In this document: piece by piece, positions 17,265 to 34,735 of the stretch
Numbering within the stretch: position 1 is the first letter of the stretch
How the letters are laid out: each line of letters begins with the position of its first letter
Origin: Eledone cirrhosa
Taxonomy: Eukaryota; Mollusca; Cephalopoda; Octopoda; Eledonidae
NCBI GenBank assembly: GCA_964016885.1
Contig: OZ024748.1
Coordinates: 26,993,515-27,057,514 of the forward strand
Direction: 5' to 3'
Length of the DNA: 64,000 nt
Notes under the pieces: model-generated
Seen by the model: only the letters and a program-made list of their open reading frames with translations
Told to the model about the DNA's origin: nothing
Database searches by the model: none
Made by a program: the position numbers and the translations under genes

Positions 17265-17545
17265 TGTATGTATCTCAGACCGGGTGATGTGTTGTTTCCT
17301 TGAGCAAGATACTTTGTTTCACATTGCTCCAGTTTACTCAGCTGTAGAAATGAGATGATAGGGACTGGGGTCCCTATCATTCCACTGCAAAGTGGTCGTG
17401 TAGGTGCCATGGCAAAAAAGCACCCAGCACTCACTGTAAATGAGGTTGGTGTTAGGAAGGGCATCCAGCTGTAGAAATCAAGCCAGAATCAGTTCCCGTC
17501 CCACCCTTGCAAGCAGGGAAAGCGGACATAAAAGTGATGTATAAA
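17265..17545 (+). mobile_element. SINE B with LINE-type 3' tail
   Basis: It runs from the CTCAGACCGGG body through GAGCAAGATACTTTGTTTCAC, CAGCTGTAGAAATGAG, a TGATAGGGACT palindrome-like stretch, and the common tail GTTGGTGTTAGGAAGGGCAT to GCAGGGAAAGCGGACATAAAA. The tRNA head is truncated and the left flank is a (TA)n tract. Confidence 0.75.
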
Positions 17546-17619
17546 AAAAAAAAATGATATATGTATTTATATATATGTATATATGTGTATGTATATGCAG
17601 TAATATATATATACGCAGT

Positions 17620-18035
17620 AATACAGAAAACCCGCCTTGCCTAGGTACAAAGCGAAACCTACAGTGAATAGGCACCTCTTAATCAAATATACACCTCCTC
17701 CCACTACCCCAACTCCCCCACCCCCATCAACACGACCCCTTTCTCTGTAAAGTTATGTTGGTACCACAACATCCAGTCCTAAATAAATGAGGTCGTGTAG
17801 GAGTCACGGCAAAAAAAAACACACTCCACGCTGTCATGTGGCTGTGTAGGTAACACGGTAAAAACCTCCCAGTCCACACTAAACGTGGTTGGTGTTAGGA
17901 AGGGCATCCAGCCATAGAAAACCTGCCAGACAGTCCCATACGAGCGAGACAACCCATCTTGCCTCAAGTGCGACAATTCCCGTCTAAACCCATGCTAGCG
18001 TGGAAGATAGACGTTAAACGATGATGATGATATAT
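17620..18035 (+). mobile_element. RTE-like LINE 3' end fragment
   Basis: It begins in the last codons of the LINE ORF (CAGAAAACCCGCCTTGCCTA) and runs through the 3' UTR to GACGTTAAACGATGATGATG. It is 5'-truncated within a (TA)n microsatellite. Confidence 0.8.
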
Positions 18036-18342
18036 GTATGTATATATACATATATACAAATGAATATATGAGAGGGATGAACACTGATACAAGTATACAT
18101 GTGTTCGAATTGTAAATGACCAAGTTAGCTAGGTTGAAAAATACTAATTTAAAATAATATGGTTTGCCTGTCTCGATTTAAAGACTATTTTGAGTTTATA
18201 ACTCAATATATGATGTACATACATATATATATGATATATATATGTATATATATGTATAATATATGTATATATATATATATATATATATAATATATGTATA
18301 TATATACATATATGTATTATATATATATGTATAATATATGTA

Positions 18343-19783
18343 TTGGTGTTCATCAGGGCTCTGTTCTTAGCCCCCTACTATTTATTATTGCCCTTCAGGC
18401 TATAACAGTGGAGTTCAAGACCGGCTGCCCATGGGAACTCCTATACGCAGATGATCTAACGCTCATAGCTGAATCAATGGCCGAGCTAGAGAAGAAATTC
18501 CAAACATGGAAGCACGGCCTAGAATCAAAAGGCCTTAAAATTAACCTGGCTAAGACTAAAGTTCTAGTTTGTAGGAAAGAAAATAAGGCGCCGGTCCCTT
18601 CCGGGAAATGGCCATGCTCAGTGTGTAGGAAAGGCGTAGGTAGAAACTCCATTTTATGTCCCAAATGCAAAGTATGGGTGCATAAAAGATGTAGTGGGAT
18701 CATAGGTAAGCTAACTAAGAACATAGATTTTTATATGTGGCCGGTGCTCTGGTGCAATAAGTAGCAGCAAGTGCCCACAGAATACTAGCTCATTCCATTG
18801 CACAGATGGTTCTATAGAAATAGTGGACAGCTTCCGTTACCTGGGTGACAAAATCAGCAGTGGGGGAGGGTGCTCTGAAAGTACAGTAGCTAGAGTCAGA
18901 ACTGGATGGAAAAAGTTCAGAGAGCTTATACCACTATTAGCCGCTAAAGGGTTCTCCCTAAAAATGAAAAGCGGGCTGTATGATGCCTGCATACGAACAG
19001 CAATGTTGCATGGCAGTGAGACCTGGGCATTGTGTGCAGAGGATATACGCAGACTAGAGAGGAACGAAGCTTGCATGCTCCACTGGATGTGTAATAGTAA
19101 TATACGCGAACGGCAAAGCATAAACGAACTAAGGGAAAAATTAGAAATAAGAGGGATCAGATGTTGTTTACTCAAGAGAAGGCTACGTTGGTATGGTCAC
19201 GTGATGCGCATGAAAGACGACAGCTGTATAACAAAGTGAAGGGCAATAAAGATAGACGGTAGCCACGGAGTAGGCAGACCCAGAAAAACCTGGGACAACC
19301 TGATAAACTCCGACCTCACACACTTACACCTCTCCAAGACAATGTCACTGGACCGAGATCTTTGGCAGCACTCAGTAATAGAGAAGACCCGCCTTACCTA
19401 AATACAAAGTAAAACCTACCACAGTCAGTAGGCATCTCTAACAAAATACACCCCCGTCCCACCACCCCCACCTCATCCACACCGCCCCTTTCAATGTAAA
19501 GTTATGTTGGTGCCACAACATCCAGGCCGAAACAAATGAGATCGTGTAGGTGTCACGACAAAAAAACACACAGTCCACGCTGTAATGTGGCTGTGTAGGC
19601 AACACGGTAAAAACCTCCCAGCCCCACACTGTAAATGTGGTTGGTGTTAGGAAGGGCATCCAGCTGTAGAAAACCCACCAGACAGTCCTATGCGAGCAAG
19701 GCAACCACTCTTGCCTCAGGTGGGAAAACTCCCATCCAAACCCATGCAAGCGTGGAACATGGACGTTAAACGATGATGATATG
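18343..19783 (+). mobile_element. RTE-like LINE, 5'-truncated, near-intact RT C-terminus
   Basis: The open reading starts inside the reverse transcriptase at [13 protein letters not shown], continues through the YADDLTLI catalytic motif (both Asp present), LAKTKVLV and the first two CxxC pairs of the PHD-like finger. It then breaks frame near 18735-18765. A second open segment (18823-19239) holds [13 protein letters not shown] to [12 protein letters not shown], followed by the 3' UTR and GATGATGAT tail at 19783. Both ends abut (TA)n. It belongs to the same subfamily as the - strand copy at 27850-30122. Confidence 0.9.
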
Positions 19784-19784
19784 T

Positions 19785-19788
19785 ATAA

Positions 19789-19835
<47 letters not shown>

Positions 19836-19978
19836 TATATGTATATACATATATGTATGATATATATATATATATAATATATGTATATATATACATATAT
19901 GTATGATATATATATGTATAATATATGTATGATATATATATATATATATGTATATGTATATATATATACACATATATA

Positions 19979-20014
<36 letters not shown>

Positions 20015-20470
20015 TGATGGGAGTGTAGTGAGTGTATGCAATGATGCAATAAAATAATTATTCAGTACATGCTATTTTGTATAAATATTTAAACAGAAAG
20101 TCAAGTGACTGCATAGTTCTTATATTGACCTTGTCATAGCAGCCATCATAGCTATGTCCATGCTGGAGCACTGCTTCCCGCTGTATACCTGGTCCAATTT
20201 GGCAATATACGGGCGAAGGATTCAAGGACACCCGCTTTGTCCGTTCCTTTGTCGATTCAATTTGGATTACCTCGGGAACATCACCTTATTATGTAAGAAG
20301 CTGTGTGGCCACTGTTGTCATTGAAATATGTATCACAGCATTATCATTAAAGGACTTTAACATCTGAAACTACTTCGCTTTTTCTTATTCTATATATACA
20401 TATATATGTATATATACATATATATACATACATATATATATATATGTATATATATATCTACATATATATA
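19785..20470. other. TA-rich microsatellites with an unrecognised ~370-bp core
   Basis: (TA)n/(ATAC)n tracts at 19785-20013 and 20390-20475 flank about 370 bp of unique-looking sequence (20014-20385). No ORF or known repeat could be named in the core. Confidence 0.6.
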
Positions 20471-20477
20471 TATATAT

Positions 20478-23207
20478 CACTTCTGACAATCATCTCGGCC
20501 TATGCTCCCCAAGCAGGCCTAGGCAAAGATGAGAAAGACTGCTTTTACGAGCAACTTTTACAAACAACCGCAATGACAGAGGACGGAGACATCGTTATGC
20601 TAGCAGGAGACTTCAATGGTCATGTTGGACAGCTCCAGGATGGTTACACTGGGGTACATGGTGGGCACGGTTACGGCTCAAGAAATGAAGAAGGAGAGAG
20701 ACTTCTTGAATTTTGTGATGCAGGTACATTGACTATTTGCAACACAAACTTCTAGAAACCTGCCAATCACCTAATAACCTACAAATCTGGTGAGCACATA
20801 AGCCAGATTGACTTCTTACTAGTTAAGCAGCGGGACAGGCAGATAGTGTCTAATACCGAGGCATACCCTGGGGAAGAATGTACCCCACAGCATAGGTTAG
20901 TCGTTAGTGATATCTCAGTAAGCAAGAGATGGAATGAGACATACAGGAAGGTGTGGAGAAGAAAGGTCTGGACGCTAAAAGACCTTTCCCTAAAATACAA
21001 ATTTAGGAAAGCCCTTCAAGATGTATATGACGAAAAAGAAGTGAATTTAGAGACGTATGACATAGATAATAACTGGAATTTCTTATGTGACAACTTGCTG
21101 CAGGCTACTGATGAAACTTGTGGCTGGAGCAGAGCTCCAACCAGACAGAGAGTGACCTGGTGGTGGAACAGCACAGTAGATAATGCCATTAGAGACAAAA
21201 GACTAGCATGGAAGGCTTGGAAAAAGGGTGGGAGTAGGGAAGAATATACAGCCACTAAGAGAGAAACTAGACGTCAGGTGTACTTAGCATGTAGGGAGTA
21301 GGAGGTTTGCCAATGTTCTGCAACAGGAAGATCAGAGGCGTGCGGTGTTCCACATTGCAAGGCAGTGTGTCAATGCAAATCAGGATGTTGTTGGAGATAA
21401 ATGTGTCCAGAATGATGCCGGTATACTTAGTGTCACGAATGATCAGAAAAAGGAGGCCTGGAAATGTCATTATGAGAGACTGATGAATGTGGAGAACAAA
21501 TGGGAGAGAGAGAAATTACCCTTGGTAGATCCGACAGAGAGACCAGCTATTGAGATTGACGGATATAGGGTCCAAGAGGCGATTAGGGAAATGAAAAATG
21601 GTAAGGCTGCCGGACCATCGGGAATAGTTGCTGAGATGCTGAAGGCATCAGGAGACGTAGGCACTAAACTGGTTGCACGTATCATCAATCAGGCTATATA
21701 TGGTGGTGTCATACCCAAAGACTGGTGCAGCAGTATTCTCATAAATTGCTACAAAGGTAAAGGGGATACTCTGGAGAGGAGCAATTATAGGGGTATAAAA
21801 CTGATAGATTAGATTATGAAAGTGGCAGAAAGGATTTTAGCACAACTAATTAGAGAAAGGGTCAAACTAGATGAGATGCAGTTTGGTTTTGTGCCTGGGA
21901 AGAGTACAACAGATGCCCTCTTCTTGGTGAGACAATTGCAAGAGAGGTTATTCGAGAAAAATAAGCCACTATACTTAGCCTTTGTTGACCTAGAGAATGC
22001 CTTTGATAGGGTACCCCGATCTGTCATCTGGTGGTCCCTAAGGAAGCTAGGTGTTGAGGAATGGCTTGTGAGGACAGTGCAAACTTTGTACAGAAGTACT
22101 CTCAGGGTAGGAATGGAGTTTAGTGAGGAATTCCAGATACAAGTAGGAGTACATCAGGGTTCGGTCCTCAGCCCGCTCTTGTTCATTATAGTCCTCCAAG
22201 CCATAACAGAGGAGTTTAAGACTGGCTGTCCATGGGAACTTCTCTATGCTGACAATCTGGTTCTTATAGTAGAATCAGTAGAGGAGCTAGAGAATAAATT
22301 CTGGCTATGGAAACAGCAGTTGGAAGCAAGAGGACTGAGAGTGAACCTAGCTAAGACAAAAGTGTTGATGAGTAGAAAAGAGGACAAAACCCTGATTCCG
22401 TCAGGGAAATGGCCATGTTCGATATGCAGAAAAGGAACTGGCATAAATTCTATAAAATGCACACAATGCATATCCTGGGTACACAAGAGATGTAGCGGGA
22501 TAGCAGGCAAACTAACAGGTAGGTAGAAATATGTATGCAGTAGATGTACAGGGAAATTAGACAGTAGAAGTCGCATTGATACACACATTTTTCAGATGCA
22601 GGAGGGCGCTATAGAAGTGGTGGATAGCTTCCGGTACCTACATCAGATTAGCATGGGAGGAGGGTGTTCCGAGGCCATAGTATCTAGAATAAGGACGGGT
22701 TGGAAGAAGTTTAAGGAGCTGCTTCCTCTGTTGACGAAGAAGGGTTTCTCCCTGCGTACGAAAGGCCGGTTGTATGATGCCTGTGTGAGGAGCGCGATGC
22801 TGCATGGTAGTGATACATGGGCAGCATCTGCAGAGAATATGCGACGGCTGGAGAGAAATGAGGCAAGCATGCTCCGTTGGATGTGCAGTGTAAATGTGTG
22901 TGAACGACCCAGCATAAATGTGTTGAGAGAGAAACTGTGTCTAAGAGGGATAGAATGTAGTGTACGGGAGAGGAGACTGAGGTGGTATGGACATGTGATG
23001 CACATGGAGGATGACCAATGGGTGAAGAAGTGCCAGTTGAAGGAAGACGTGGTAGAGGTAGACCACGAAAAACATGGGCGGAGGTGGTGAGAACAGACCT
23101 CAGATCATTGAAGCTCACGGTGGAGATGACGAGTGGAGAGATGCTGTGCTGAATAAGACCCGTCCCACCCTTGCAAGCAGGGAAAAGCGGACATAAAATG
23201 ATGATGA
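20478..23207 (+). mobile_element. RTE-like LINE, longest copy (endonuclease remnant + RT + finger)
   Basis: This is the only copy that keeps part of the apurinic-type endonuclease: ISAYAPQAG and VMLAGDFNGHVG at 20480-20755. A linker (20846-21300), RT (21345-22526) with [29 protein letters not shown] and [13 protein letters not shown], then CxxC/CxxC/HxxC finger residues and the C-terminal domain (22596-23090) follow. Stops at 20753, 21299, 21810 and 22524 and frame breaks show it is dead. The catalytic YADD is changed to YADN (22245-22256). The (GATGAT) tail ends at 23207, about 45 bp from the hammerhead array. Confidence 0.9.
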
Positions 23208-23250
23208 TGATATATATATACATACATATATGCATATATATATACATATA

Positions 23251-25304
23251 TATATATGTGAGTATAGACATAGAATATTCGAAAATATTCTGTATGTTTA
23301 TAATAAACATTTTGAAGACCTAATCGCTATAGAATAGAATACGTCACGTATTACAATTAGATTCTCGATAAAAGCAAGGGAAGTAATCTACGCGTTTCAT
23401 TCTTGTTAGAATTCATCAGGACTACATATCCAGTGCTTTTATCGAGAATGACACAGCTAGAGACTTATAGAATACTTAGCTGTGTACTGGAACTGGTTTG
23501 AAAGAGCGGTTGCCGGTCCGGCAGAAATTAGAAATTGGAATAAATGCTCTGAAATAGCGATATATATGTGAGTATAGACATAGAATATTCGAAAATATTC
23601 TGTATGTTTATAATAAACATTTTGAAGACCTAATCGCTATAGAATAGAATACGTCACGTATTACAATTAGATTCTCGATAAAAGCAAGGGAAGTAATCTA
23701 CGCGTTTCATTCTTGTTAGAATTCATCAGGACTACATATCCAGTGCTTTTATCGAGAATGACACAGCTAGAGACTTATAGAATACTTAGCTGTGTACTGG
23801 AACTGGTTTGAAAGAGCGGTTGCCGGTCCGGCAGAAATTAGAAATTGGAATAAATGCTCTGAAATAGCGATATATATGTGAGTATAGACATAGAATATTC
23901 GAAAATATTCTGTATGTTTATAATAAACATTTTGAAGACCTAATCGCTATAGAATAGAATACGTCACGTATTACAATTAGATTCTCGATAAAAGCAAGGG
24001 AAGTAATCTACGCGTTTCATTCTTGTTAGAATTCATCAGGACTACATATCCAGTGCTTTTATCGAGAATGACACAGCTAGAGACTTATAGAATACTTAGC
24101 TGTGTACTGGAACTGGTTTGAAAGAGCGGTTGCCGGTCCGGCAGAAATTAGAAATTGGAATAAATGCTCTGAAATAGCGATATATATGTGAGTATAGACA
24201 TAGAATATTCGAAAATATTCTGTATGTTTATAATAAACATTTTGAAGACCTAATCGCTATAGAATAGAATACGTCACGTATTACAATTAGATTCTCGATA
24301 AAAGCAAGGGAAGTAATCTACGCGTTTCATTCTTGTTAGAATTCATCAGGACTACATATCCAGTGCTTTTATCGAGAATGACACAGCTAGAGACTTATAG
24401 AATACTTAGCTGTGTACTGGAACTGGTTTGAAAGAGCGGTTGCCGGTCCGGCAGAAATTAGAAATTGGAATAAATGCTCTGAAATAGCGATATATATGTG
24501 AGTATAGACATAGAATATTCGAAAATATTCTGTATGTTTATAATAAACATTTTGAAGACCTAATCGCTATAGAATAGAATACGTCACGTATTACAATTAG
24601 ATTCTCGATAAAAGCAAGGGAAGTAATCTACGCGTTTCATTCTTGTTAGAATTCATCAGGACTACATATCCAGTGCTTTTATCGAGAATGACACAGCTAG
24701 AGACTTATAGAATACTTAGCTGTGTACTGGAACTGGTTTGAAAGAGCGGTTGCCGGTCCGGCAGAAATTAGAAATTGGAATAAATGCTCTGAAATAGCGA
24801 TATATATGTGAGTATAGACATAGAATATTCGAAAATATTCTGTATGTTTATAATAAACATTTTGAAGACCTAATCGCTATAGAATAGAATACGTCACGTA
24901 TTACAATTAGATTCTCGATAAAAGCAAGGGAAGTAATCTACGCGTTTCATTCTTGTTAGAATTCATCAGGACTACATATCCAGTGCTTTTATCGAGAATG
25001 ACACAGCTAGAGACTTATAGAATACTTAGCTGTGTACTGGAACTGGTTTGAAAGAGCGGTTGCCGGTCCGGCAGAAATTAGAAATTGGAATAAATGCTCT
25101 GAAATAGCGATATATATGTGAGTATAGACATAGAATATTCGAAAATATTCTGTATGTTTATAATAAACATTTTGAAGACCTAATCGCTATAGAATAGAAT
25201 ACGTCACGTATTACAATTAGATTCTCGATAAAAGCAAGGGAAGTAATCTACGCGTTTCATTCTTGTTAGAATTCATCAGGACTACATATCCAGTGCTTTT
25301 ATCG
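23251..25304 (-). repeat. 310-bp hammerhead satellite, left array (ribozymes on - strand)
   Basis: The landmark AGTATAGACA recurs at 23261, 23571, 23881, 24191, 24501, 24811 and 25121, exactly 310 bp apart. I see no differences between units by eye. Each unit carries one hammerhead on the - strand and no credible ORF. Predicted cleavage points on the - strand fall between 23389/23388 and then every 310 bp to 25249/25248. The array begins in a (TA)n tract 45 bp after a LINE tail and ends at the inversion at 25304. Perfect identity means very recent amplification, homogenisation, or an assembly artefact. Confidence 0.97.
23361..23449 (-). ncRNA. Hammerhead ribozyme, family 1 (left array, 7 copies)
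   Basis: This is the first of seven - strand copies, 310 bp apart (23361, 23671, 23981, 24291, 24601, 24911, 25221). Read on the - strand it is the same 89-nt fold described for 25320-25408. The last copy (25221-25304) loses the final five bases of its closing stem at the inversion point. Transcripts of this strand would self-cleave into 310-nt units. Confidence 0.88.
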
Positions 25305-30122
<4,818 letters not shown>

Positions 30123-30135
30123 CACATATATATAC

Positions 30136-30194
<59 letters not shown>

Positions 30195-30232
30195 CATACA
30201 TATATATACATATATATATACATACATATATA

Positions 30233-30272
<40 letters not shown>
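30123..30272. repeat. (TA)n/(ATAC)n microsatellite
   Basis: It marks the 5' truncation point of the - strand LINE. The long Tyr/Ile reading frames across it are spurious. Confidence 0.95.
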
Positions 30273-30278
<6 letters not shown>

Positions 30279-30382
30279 GTAGTGGCCGTTCTCGAAAACG
30301 TGTTGGCAGCCACCATATATAGGAGAATATATATATATACATACATATATATATGTATATTTATATGTATGTATATGTGTAT

Positions 30383-30455
30383 TACTGGTAATTTATTTTA
30401 TCGACCCCGTAAGGATGAAAGGCAAAGTTAATCTCGGCGGGATTTGAACTCAGTA
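30383..30455 (-). mobile_element. SINE A fragment
   Basis: TTACTGGTAATTTATTTTATC through GGCGGGATTTGAACTCAG is the middle and box B part of SINE A. Both ends are missing. Confidence 0.75.
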
Positions 30456-30482
30456 TATATTAATGCCAAAAAACTATGAGCA

Positions 30483-30910
30483 CAACAAATAAATATATGG
30501 AAAAGAATGAAACGAAATTTCATTTCTCACTCTTAGTACGGCTGATACTTAAACGTAAGTATGTATGTATACGTACATACATATATGTATACAGACGTAC
30601 AGTAGTATGAATATATATACATACATGCACACATATATATATGTACGTATGGGTTTACTAAACATTTATTATAATGTTCGGTTTGTTTGTTTGTAAACAA
30701 ACAAACAGCCCGAATTACGCCATACAGAGTTCAGGCAACCATCGTCACCTTTTTGTTCAACACTGACACAGGAACGATGTACTAGTTTCAAGCTTATTAG
30801 CTATCGTCAGCATCGTATACCTTCCTGCCAGATGATTGAATGTCTGAAAGTATATACTTTCCTTATGCATATTAATGGCTGAGCAGCCTAATTTGCATAT
30901 CGAGTGAGTA
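30483..30910 (-). mobile_element. Hammerhead retrozyme-like element, family 2, second copy
   Basis: On the - strand it begins at CACTCGATATGCAAATTAG (about 30907), passes through the hammerhead (30841-30755), a TGTTTGTTTACAAACA palindrome (about 30680-30710) and the GTACGTCTGTATAC segment. It ends after GAGAAATGAAATTTCG near 30490. Relative to the copy at 651-1183 it starts and ends at different points of the unit, so the two are circular permutations. It is flanked by TA-rich sequence on the right. Confidence 0.75.
30755..30841 (-). ncRNA. Hammerhead ribozyme, family 2 copy b
   Basis: On the - strand CUGACGA (30810-30804) and GAAAC (30789-30785) frame the same AGCU/AGCU stem II. Stem I is ACGAUG/CAUCGU, fully Watson-Crick, where copy a has ACGUUG/CAGCGU. 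The fourth pair changes from U·G to A-U with both bases altered. The UAU/U internal loop and CUGGCA/UGUCAG helix are kept. Predicted cleavage lies between 30780 and 30779. Confidence 0.78.
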
Positions 30911-30965
30911 TATATATATATACATATATATACATATATATATATATATACACATATATATATAC

Positions 30966-31016
<51 letters not shown>

Positions 31017-31075
31017 TATGCATATATATACATATATATATACATATATATACATATATATATATGTATATATAC
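30911..31075. repeat. (TA)n/(ATAC)n microsatellite
   Basis: It lies between the family 2 hammerhead element and the 3' tail of the next - strand LINE. Confidence 0.95.
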
Positions 31076-32000
31076 ATTTTACGCTAGCATGGGTTAGACG
31101 GGTTGTCCTGTTGTGGGCAGTGCTCGGTCGGCTGACCTTGTCTTGCTCATACGGCAACTGATTCTGGCTTGATTTCTACAGCTTCATTCTGGCTTCATTT
31201 ACAGTGAGTGCTGGGTGCCTTTTTTCCGTGGCGCCTACACAACCACTTTACAGTGTGGGCTGGGTGCTTTTTTGCGGTGGGAAGGGGTAGGGGCATATTG
31301 TCTATATGCTTCAGACTCGGCTTGTACTCGTGGGAAGTCGGGTCTTCTGTAGTACTGCCTGACACCAGAGGTCACGGACCTGTGTCATCACCTTTGAGAG
31401 GTGCAATTGGGTATAGTCGGTTTTTATCACCTCATCCTAGGTCTTCTTGGGTCTCTCCACTCCACAGCTTCCATCGACTTCTACTGCTCTGCACCTTTTT
31501 ATGCAGCTGTCATCCTTCTTAAGCATCACATGTCCATACCAATGCAACCTCCTCTCTTCCACATAGCATTTGATTCCTCTTATGCTCAGTCTCTCTCAAT
31601 TCGTTTATGCTTTGCCGTTCGCGTATATTACTATTACACATCCATCGGAGCATGCAAGCTTCGTTTCTTTCTAATCTACGCAAGTCTTCTACATGCAACG
31701 CCGAGGTCTCACTACCATGTAATATTGCTGTTCGTATCCACGCATCACACAGTCTGCCTTTCTTTTTGAGGGAAAAGCCTTTTGCAGCTTACCCTTGTTA
31801 CTGTACTTTCCAAACACACACCTCCGCTGCTAATTCGATCATCTAGGTAGCAAAAGCTGTCTACTGTTTCTACAGAGCCCTCCCAGAGTTTGGTAGTGCT
31901 TGTTTCCTGTGGCTGTTTACTGCTTGCTGTCCTGGTGCAGATGCTACATGTAAAGCAGCTGCTACATTTTTAGCTAGGCTTCTTGAGATCCCACTACATC
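31076..32000 (-). mobile_element. RTE-like LINE 3' portion, decayed
   Basis: On the - strand the 3' UTR and tail (GCTAGCGTAAAATG at 31076) are preceded by the C-terminal domain in several frames: SETSALH at about 31710, [21 protein letters not shown] text at about 31630-31690, and the finger CxxC region up to about 31990. Frameshifts and stops are frequent. It is 5'-truncated at a (TA)n tract. Confidence 0.8.
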
Positions 32001-32171
32001 AGATATATATATATATGGTCCTTTACAATTCGGGTTTAGTTCTTGAAACAACACATTACAATAACAGTGTATGTGTGTGTATACATATATATATATATAT
32101 GTAAACATATATGTATATATATATATACATAAATACCCATGCAAGTGTGGAAAAGCTATGTATGTATATAA

Positions 32172-32233
<62 letters not shown>
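32172..32233. repeat. (GT)n microsatellite
   Basis: An uninterrupted GT tract of about 60 bp with a TA-rich left flank. A (TA)n tract also lies at 32469-32516. Confidence 0.95.
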
Positions 32234-32236
<3 letters not shown>

Positions 32237-32467
32237 AAAATATTTATTAACAATAAATAAACAAATGGGTTAGCATGCTTGAACTCACTCATTACACTCA
32301 TGATCCAATAATCAAAGGATTATTCAATCAGATCAATGATATTTATCTATCTGCTCATCTCTCTCTATAGAACCTCTTTACTTTGATAATGGAATGTATG
32401 TCACAATCTAATATATATATGTGCATGCATACATAAAAATTATCATAATAATATAACCAGAAGAACA

Positions 32468-32533
<66 letters not shown>

Positions 32534-32576
32534 GTGTACATATATGCATCTACATGTGCATATATATATATATATA

Positions 32577-32747
32577 TCATCATCATCATCGTTTAACGTC
32601 CATCTTCCACGCTAGCATGGGTTAGACGGTTTTGTTCCACTTGATGCAGGAATGGTTGATAGACCATGTCTCGCTCATACAGAAATGTCTCTGGCAGGTA
32701 TTTTTACAGCTGGATGCCCTTCCTAACACCAACCACATTTACATATA
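32577..32747 (-). mobile_element. RTE-like LINE 3' tail fragment
   Basis: (ATC)n followed by GTTTAACGTCCATCTTCCACGCTAGCATGG and the GGATGCCCTTCCTAACACCA block is the common LINE/SINE 3' end on the - strand. It is truncated on both sides by TA-rich sequence. Confidence 0.8.
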
Positions 32748-32934
32748 TATATATAAGTAGGTATGTGTATTCATATGAGGCACATGTTAAACAGGTATGA
32801 GCTTAATGAATGGTATCACATCATATGTAAAGTTATTCAATTTATATTTTGTTGCTTATACACTCATGCCCATGTATGTAATGGTTTTGTATGGGTATAT
32901 ATATTTTCTTGTTAAGTCCCAGGTCAATCATGTT

Positions 32935-33152
32935 TTACAGTGTACTGCATACGTAGAAAACACGGTAAAAAGGCTCCCAGTCCACACTGTAAATGTGGTT
33001 GGTGTTAGGAAGGACATCCAGCCGTAGAAAACCTGCCAGATACAGTTCTACATGGTCACCTGATCAATCTTGCCTCAAGTGTGACTATTCCCGTCTGACC
33101 CATGCTAGCGTGGAAGCTGGACGTTAAACGATGACGATGATGACTGTATATA
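32935..33152 (+). mobile_element. RTE-like LINE 3' tail fragment
   Basis: It runs from the AACACGGTAAAAAGGC block through GTTGGTGTTAGGAAGGACAT to GGACGTTAAACGATGACGAT. It is 5'-truncated, with no ORF part retained. Confidence 0.8.
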
Positions 33153-33237
33153 TGTCTTCATCTTCATCATCAATTTACATCTGTTTTTCCATGGGTTGGA
33201 TATATCCTGTAAGTTGTCATTTTTATTTTCAGTGAAG

Positions 33238-33437
33238 GGGCGGTGAATTGGCAGTATCGGTAGAGAGTCGGACGCCATGCTTTCCAGCATAGTTACGTCC
33301 CTTTACAGTCTGAGTTCAAATCCCGCCGAGGTTAACTTTGCCTTTCATCCTTACGGGGTCAATAAAATAAAGTACCAGTAATGTACTGGGTAATTGCTGG
33401 CCTTGTGCCTAAAGTAGAAACAATTATTTTTATTTTC
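33238..33437 (+). mobile_element. SINE A, full-length
   Basis: This is the clearest + strand copy. Box A region GGCAGTATCGGTAGAGAGTC is at about 33250-33269 and box B GAGTTCAAATCCCGCC at about 33311-33326. The body AAATAAAGTACCAGTAATG and a GCTGGCCTTGTGCC block follow, ending in AAACAATTATTTTTATT. The head is tRNA-like, giving Pol III promoter potential. Confidence 0.88.
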
Positions 33438-34269
33438 AGTATAGAAATAACAAAAAAGAAGGGGTAACAAAAGGAAAGAAAGAATAGGGAAATATAGAAA
33501 AGAAAGAGGAGAGAAAGAAAGAAGAAAAAGATCGGGAATGGGAGGGGTGTTGCAGAAGAGAGGGGAGGAGGAGGGTGATTGGGCTTTGGGCCTAGGGCAA
33601 GAGGGCAGAAGTGCCGCGCCCCACTGACAAGACAACAAAAGCATTCCCCTGACGAAGTTTGATATAAAATTAGAACTGTGGTGAAAATGATTTACTAAAC
33701 CAAGGCTGCAGCATGGCAGTTGTCTAATGAATTAAACAACTAGAAGAATAAAAGTGTAGAAGAATATAAAAAAAAGTTGTCAATTATAACTCACATTTTT
33801 TTCAAAAGTAAATTGGATCAATTCTTAAAGGTAGCCAGTGGTTAGTTGGTTGGTAAATCAGAGTGGACACTTGCAGAAATAATAGAGAACACCATCACAG
33901 AATCTACTGGATGTTTGGACCTAATGGTGGACAGCTGCACAACACTACCACACCACCTACTGGATGGCTGGAGAACTGATCTATGTACTCAATGGACTGA
34001 ATGCTGACAACTCTAACTTGGATGAGAGCCAACTTGTACACCGTTTGCATGTCAGTGTATGATTGTGTGTGTATAGATTTGTTTGTTGGTTCTGGAAAAG
34101 CTGTTTGTCTATTGAGGGACGATTCAGAGATCATTCATATTATATGTGTATGTATGTATCTATGTATGCGTGGGTATATCAATATATATGTGTATATAAC
34201 AGTGTGCAATATACACAGTTCATACATGTAATGACATGTCAACAATAAAAGTCAAGTCAATAGTTAAGT

Positions 34270-34735
34270 GTCACCAAATATCTGATTGTAGTTGTTGTGA
34301 TGTTAGTGGTGGTGTTGTGATGGTAGCAGTGATATTGGTGCTGCTGTTGTTGTTTTGATGTAGTGTTGGTTATGGTGGTGGTAGTGTTAGTGCTGGTGAT
34401 GGTGTTAGTGTTGGTTGTAGTGTTAGTGTTAATGTTAGTGGTAGTGTTAGATGCTGTAGTTGTAGTGTTGGTTATGGTGGTGGTGGTAGTGTTAGTGCTG
34501 GTGATGGTGTTAGTGTTAGTGTTGGTTGTAGTGTTAGTGTTAATGTTAGTGGTAGTGTTAGATGCTGTAGTTGTAGTGTTGGTTATGGTGGTGGTGTTAG
34601 TGATGGTGTTAATGTTGGTTGTGGTGTTAGTATTAATGGTGGTGTTAGTGTTAGATGCTGTAGTTGTAGTGTTGGTGGTAGTGTTAGATGCTGTAGTTGT
34701 AGTGTTGGTGGTAGTGTTAGATGTTGTAGTTTTGC
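34270..34735. repeat. GTTAGTG/GTTGTAGTG minisatellite
   Basis: A degenerate array of GGTGTTAGTG-type units includes four repeats containing GTTAGATGCTGTAGTTGTAG near its right end. It abuts the 5' truncation of a LINE at 34736. Long Val-Leu or Asn-Thr reading frames over it are artefacts. Confidence 0.9.
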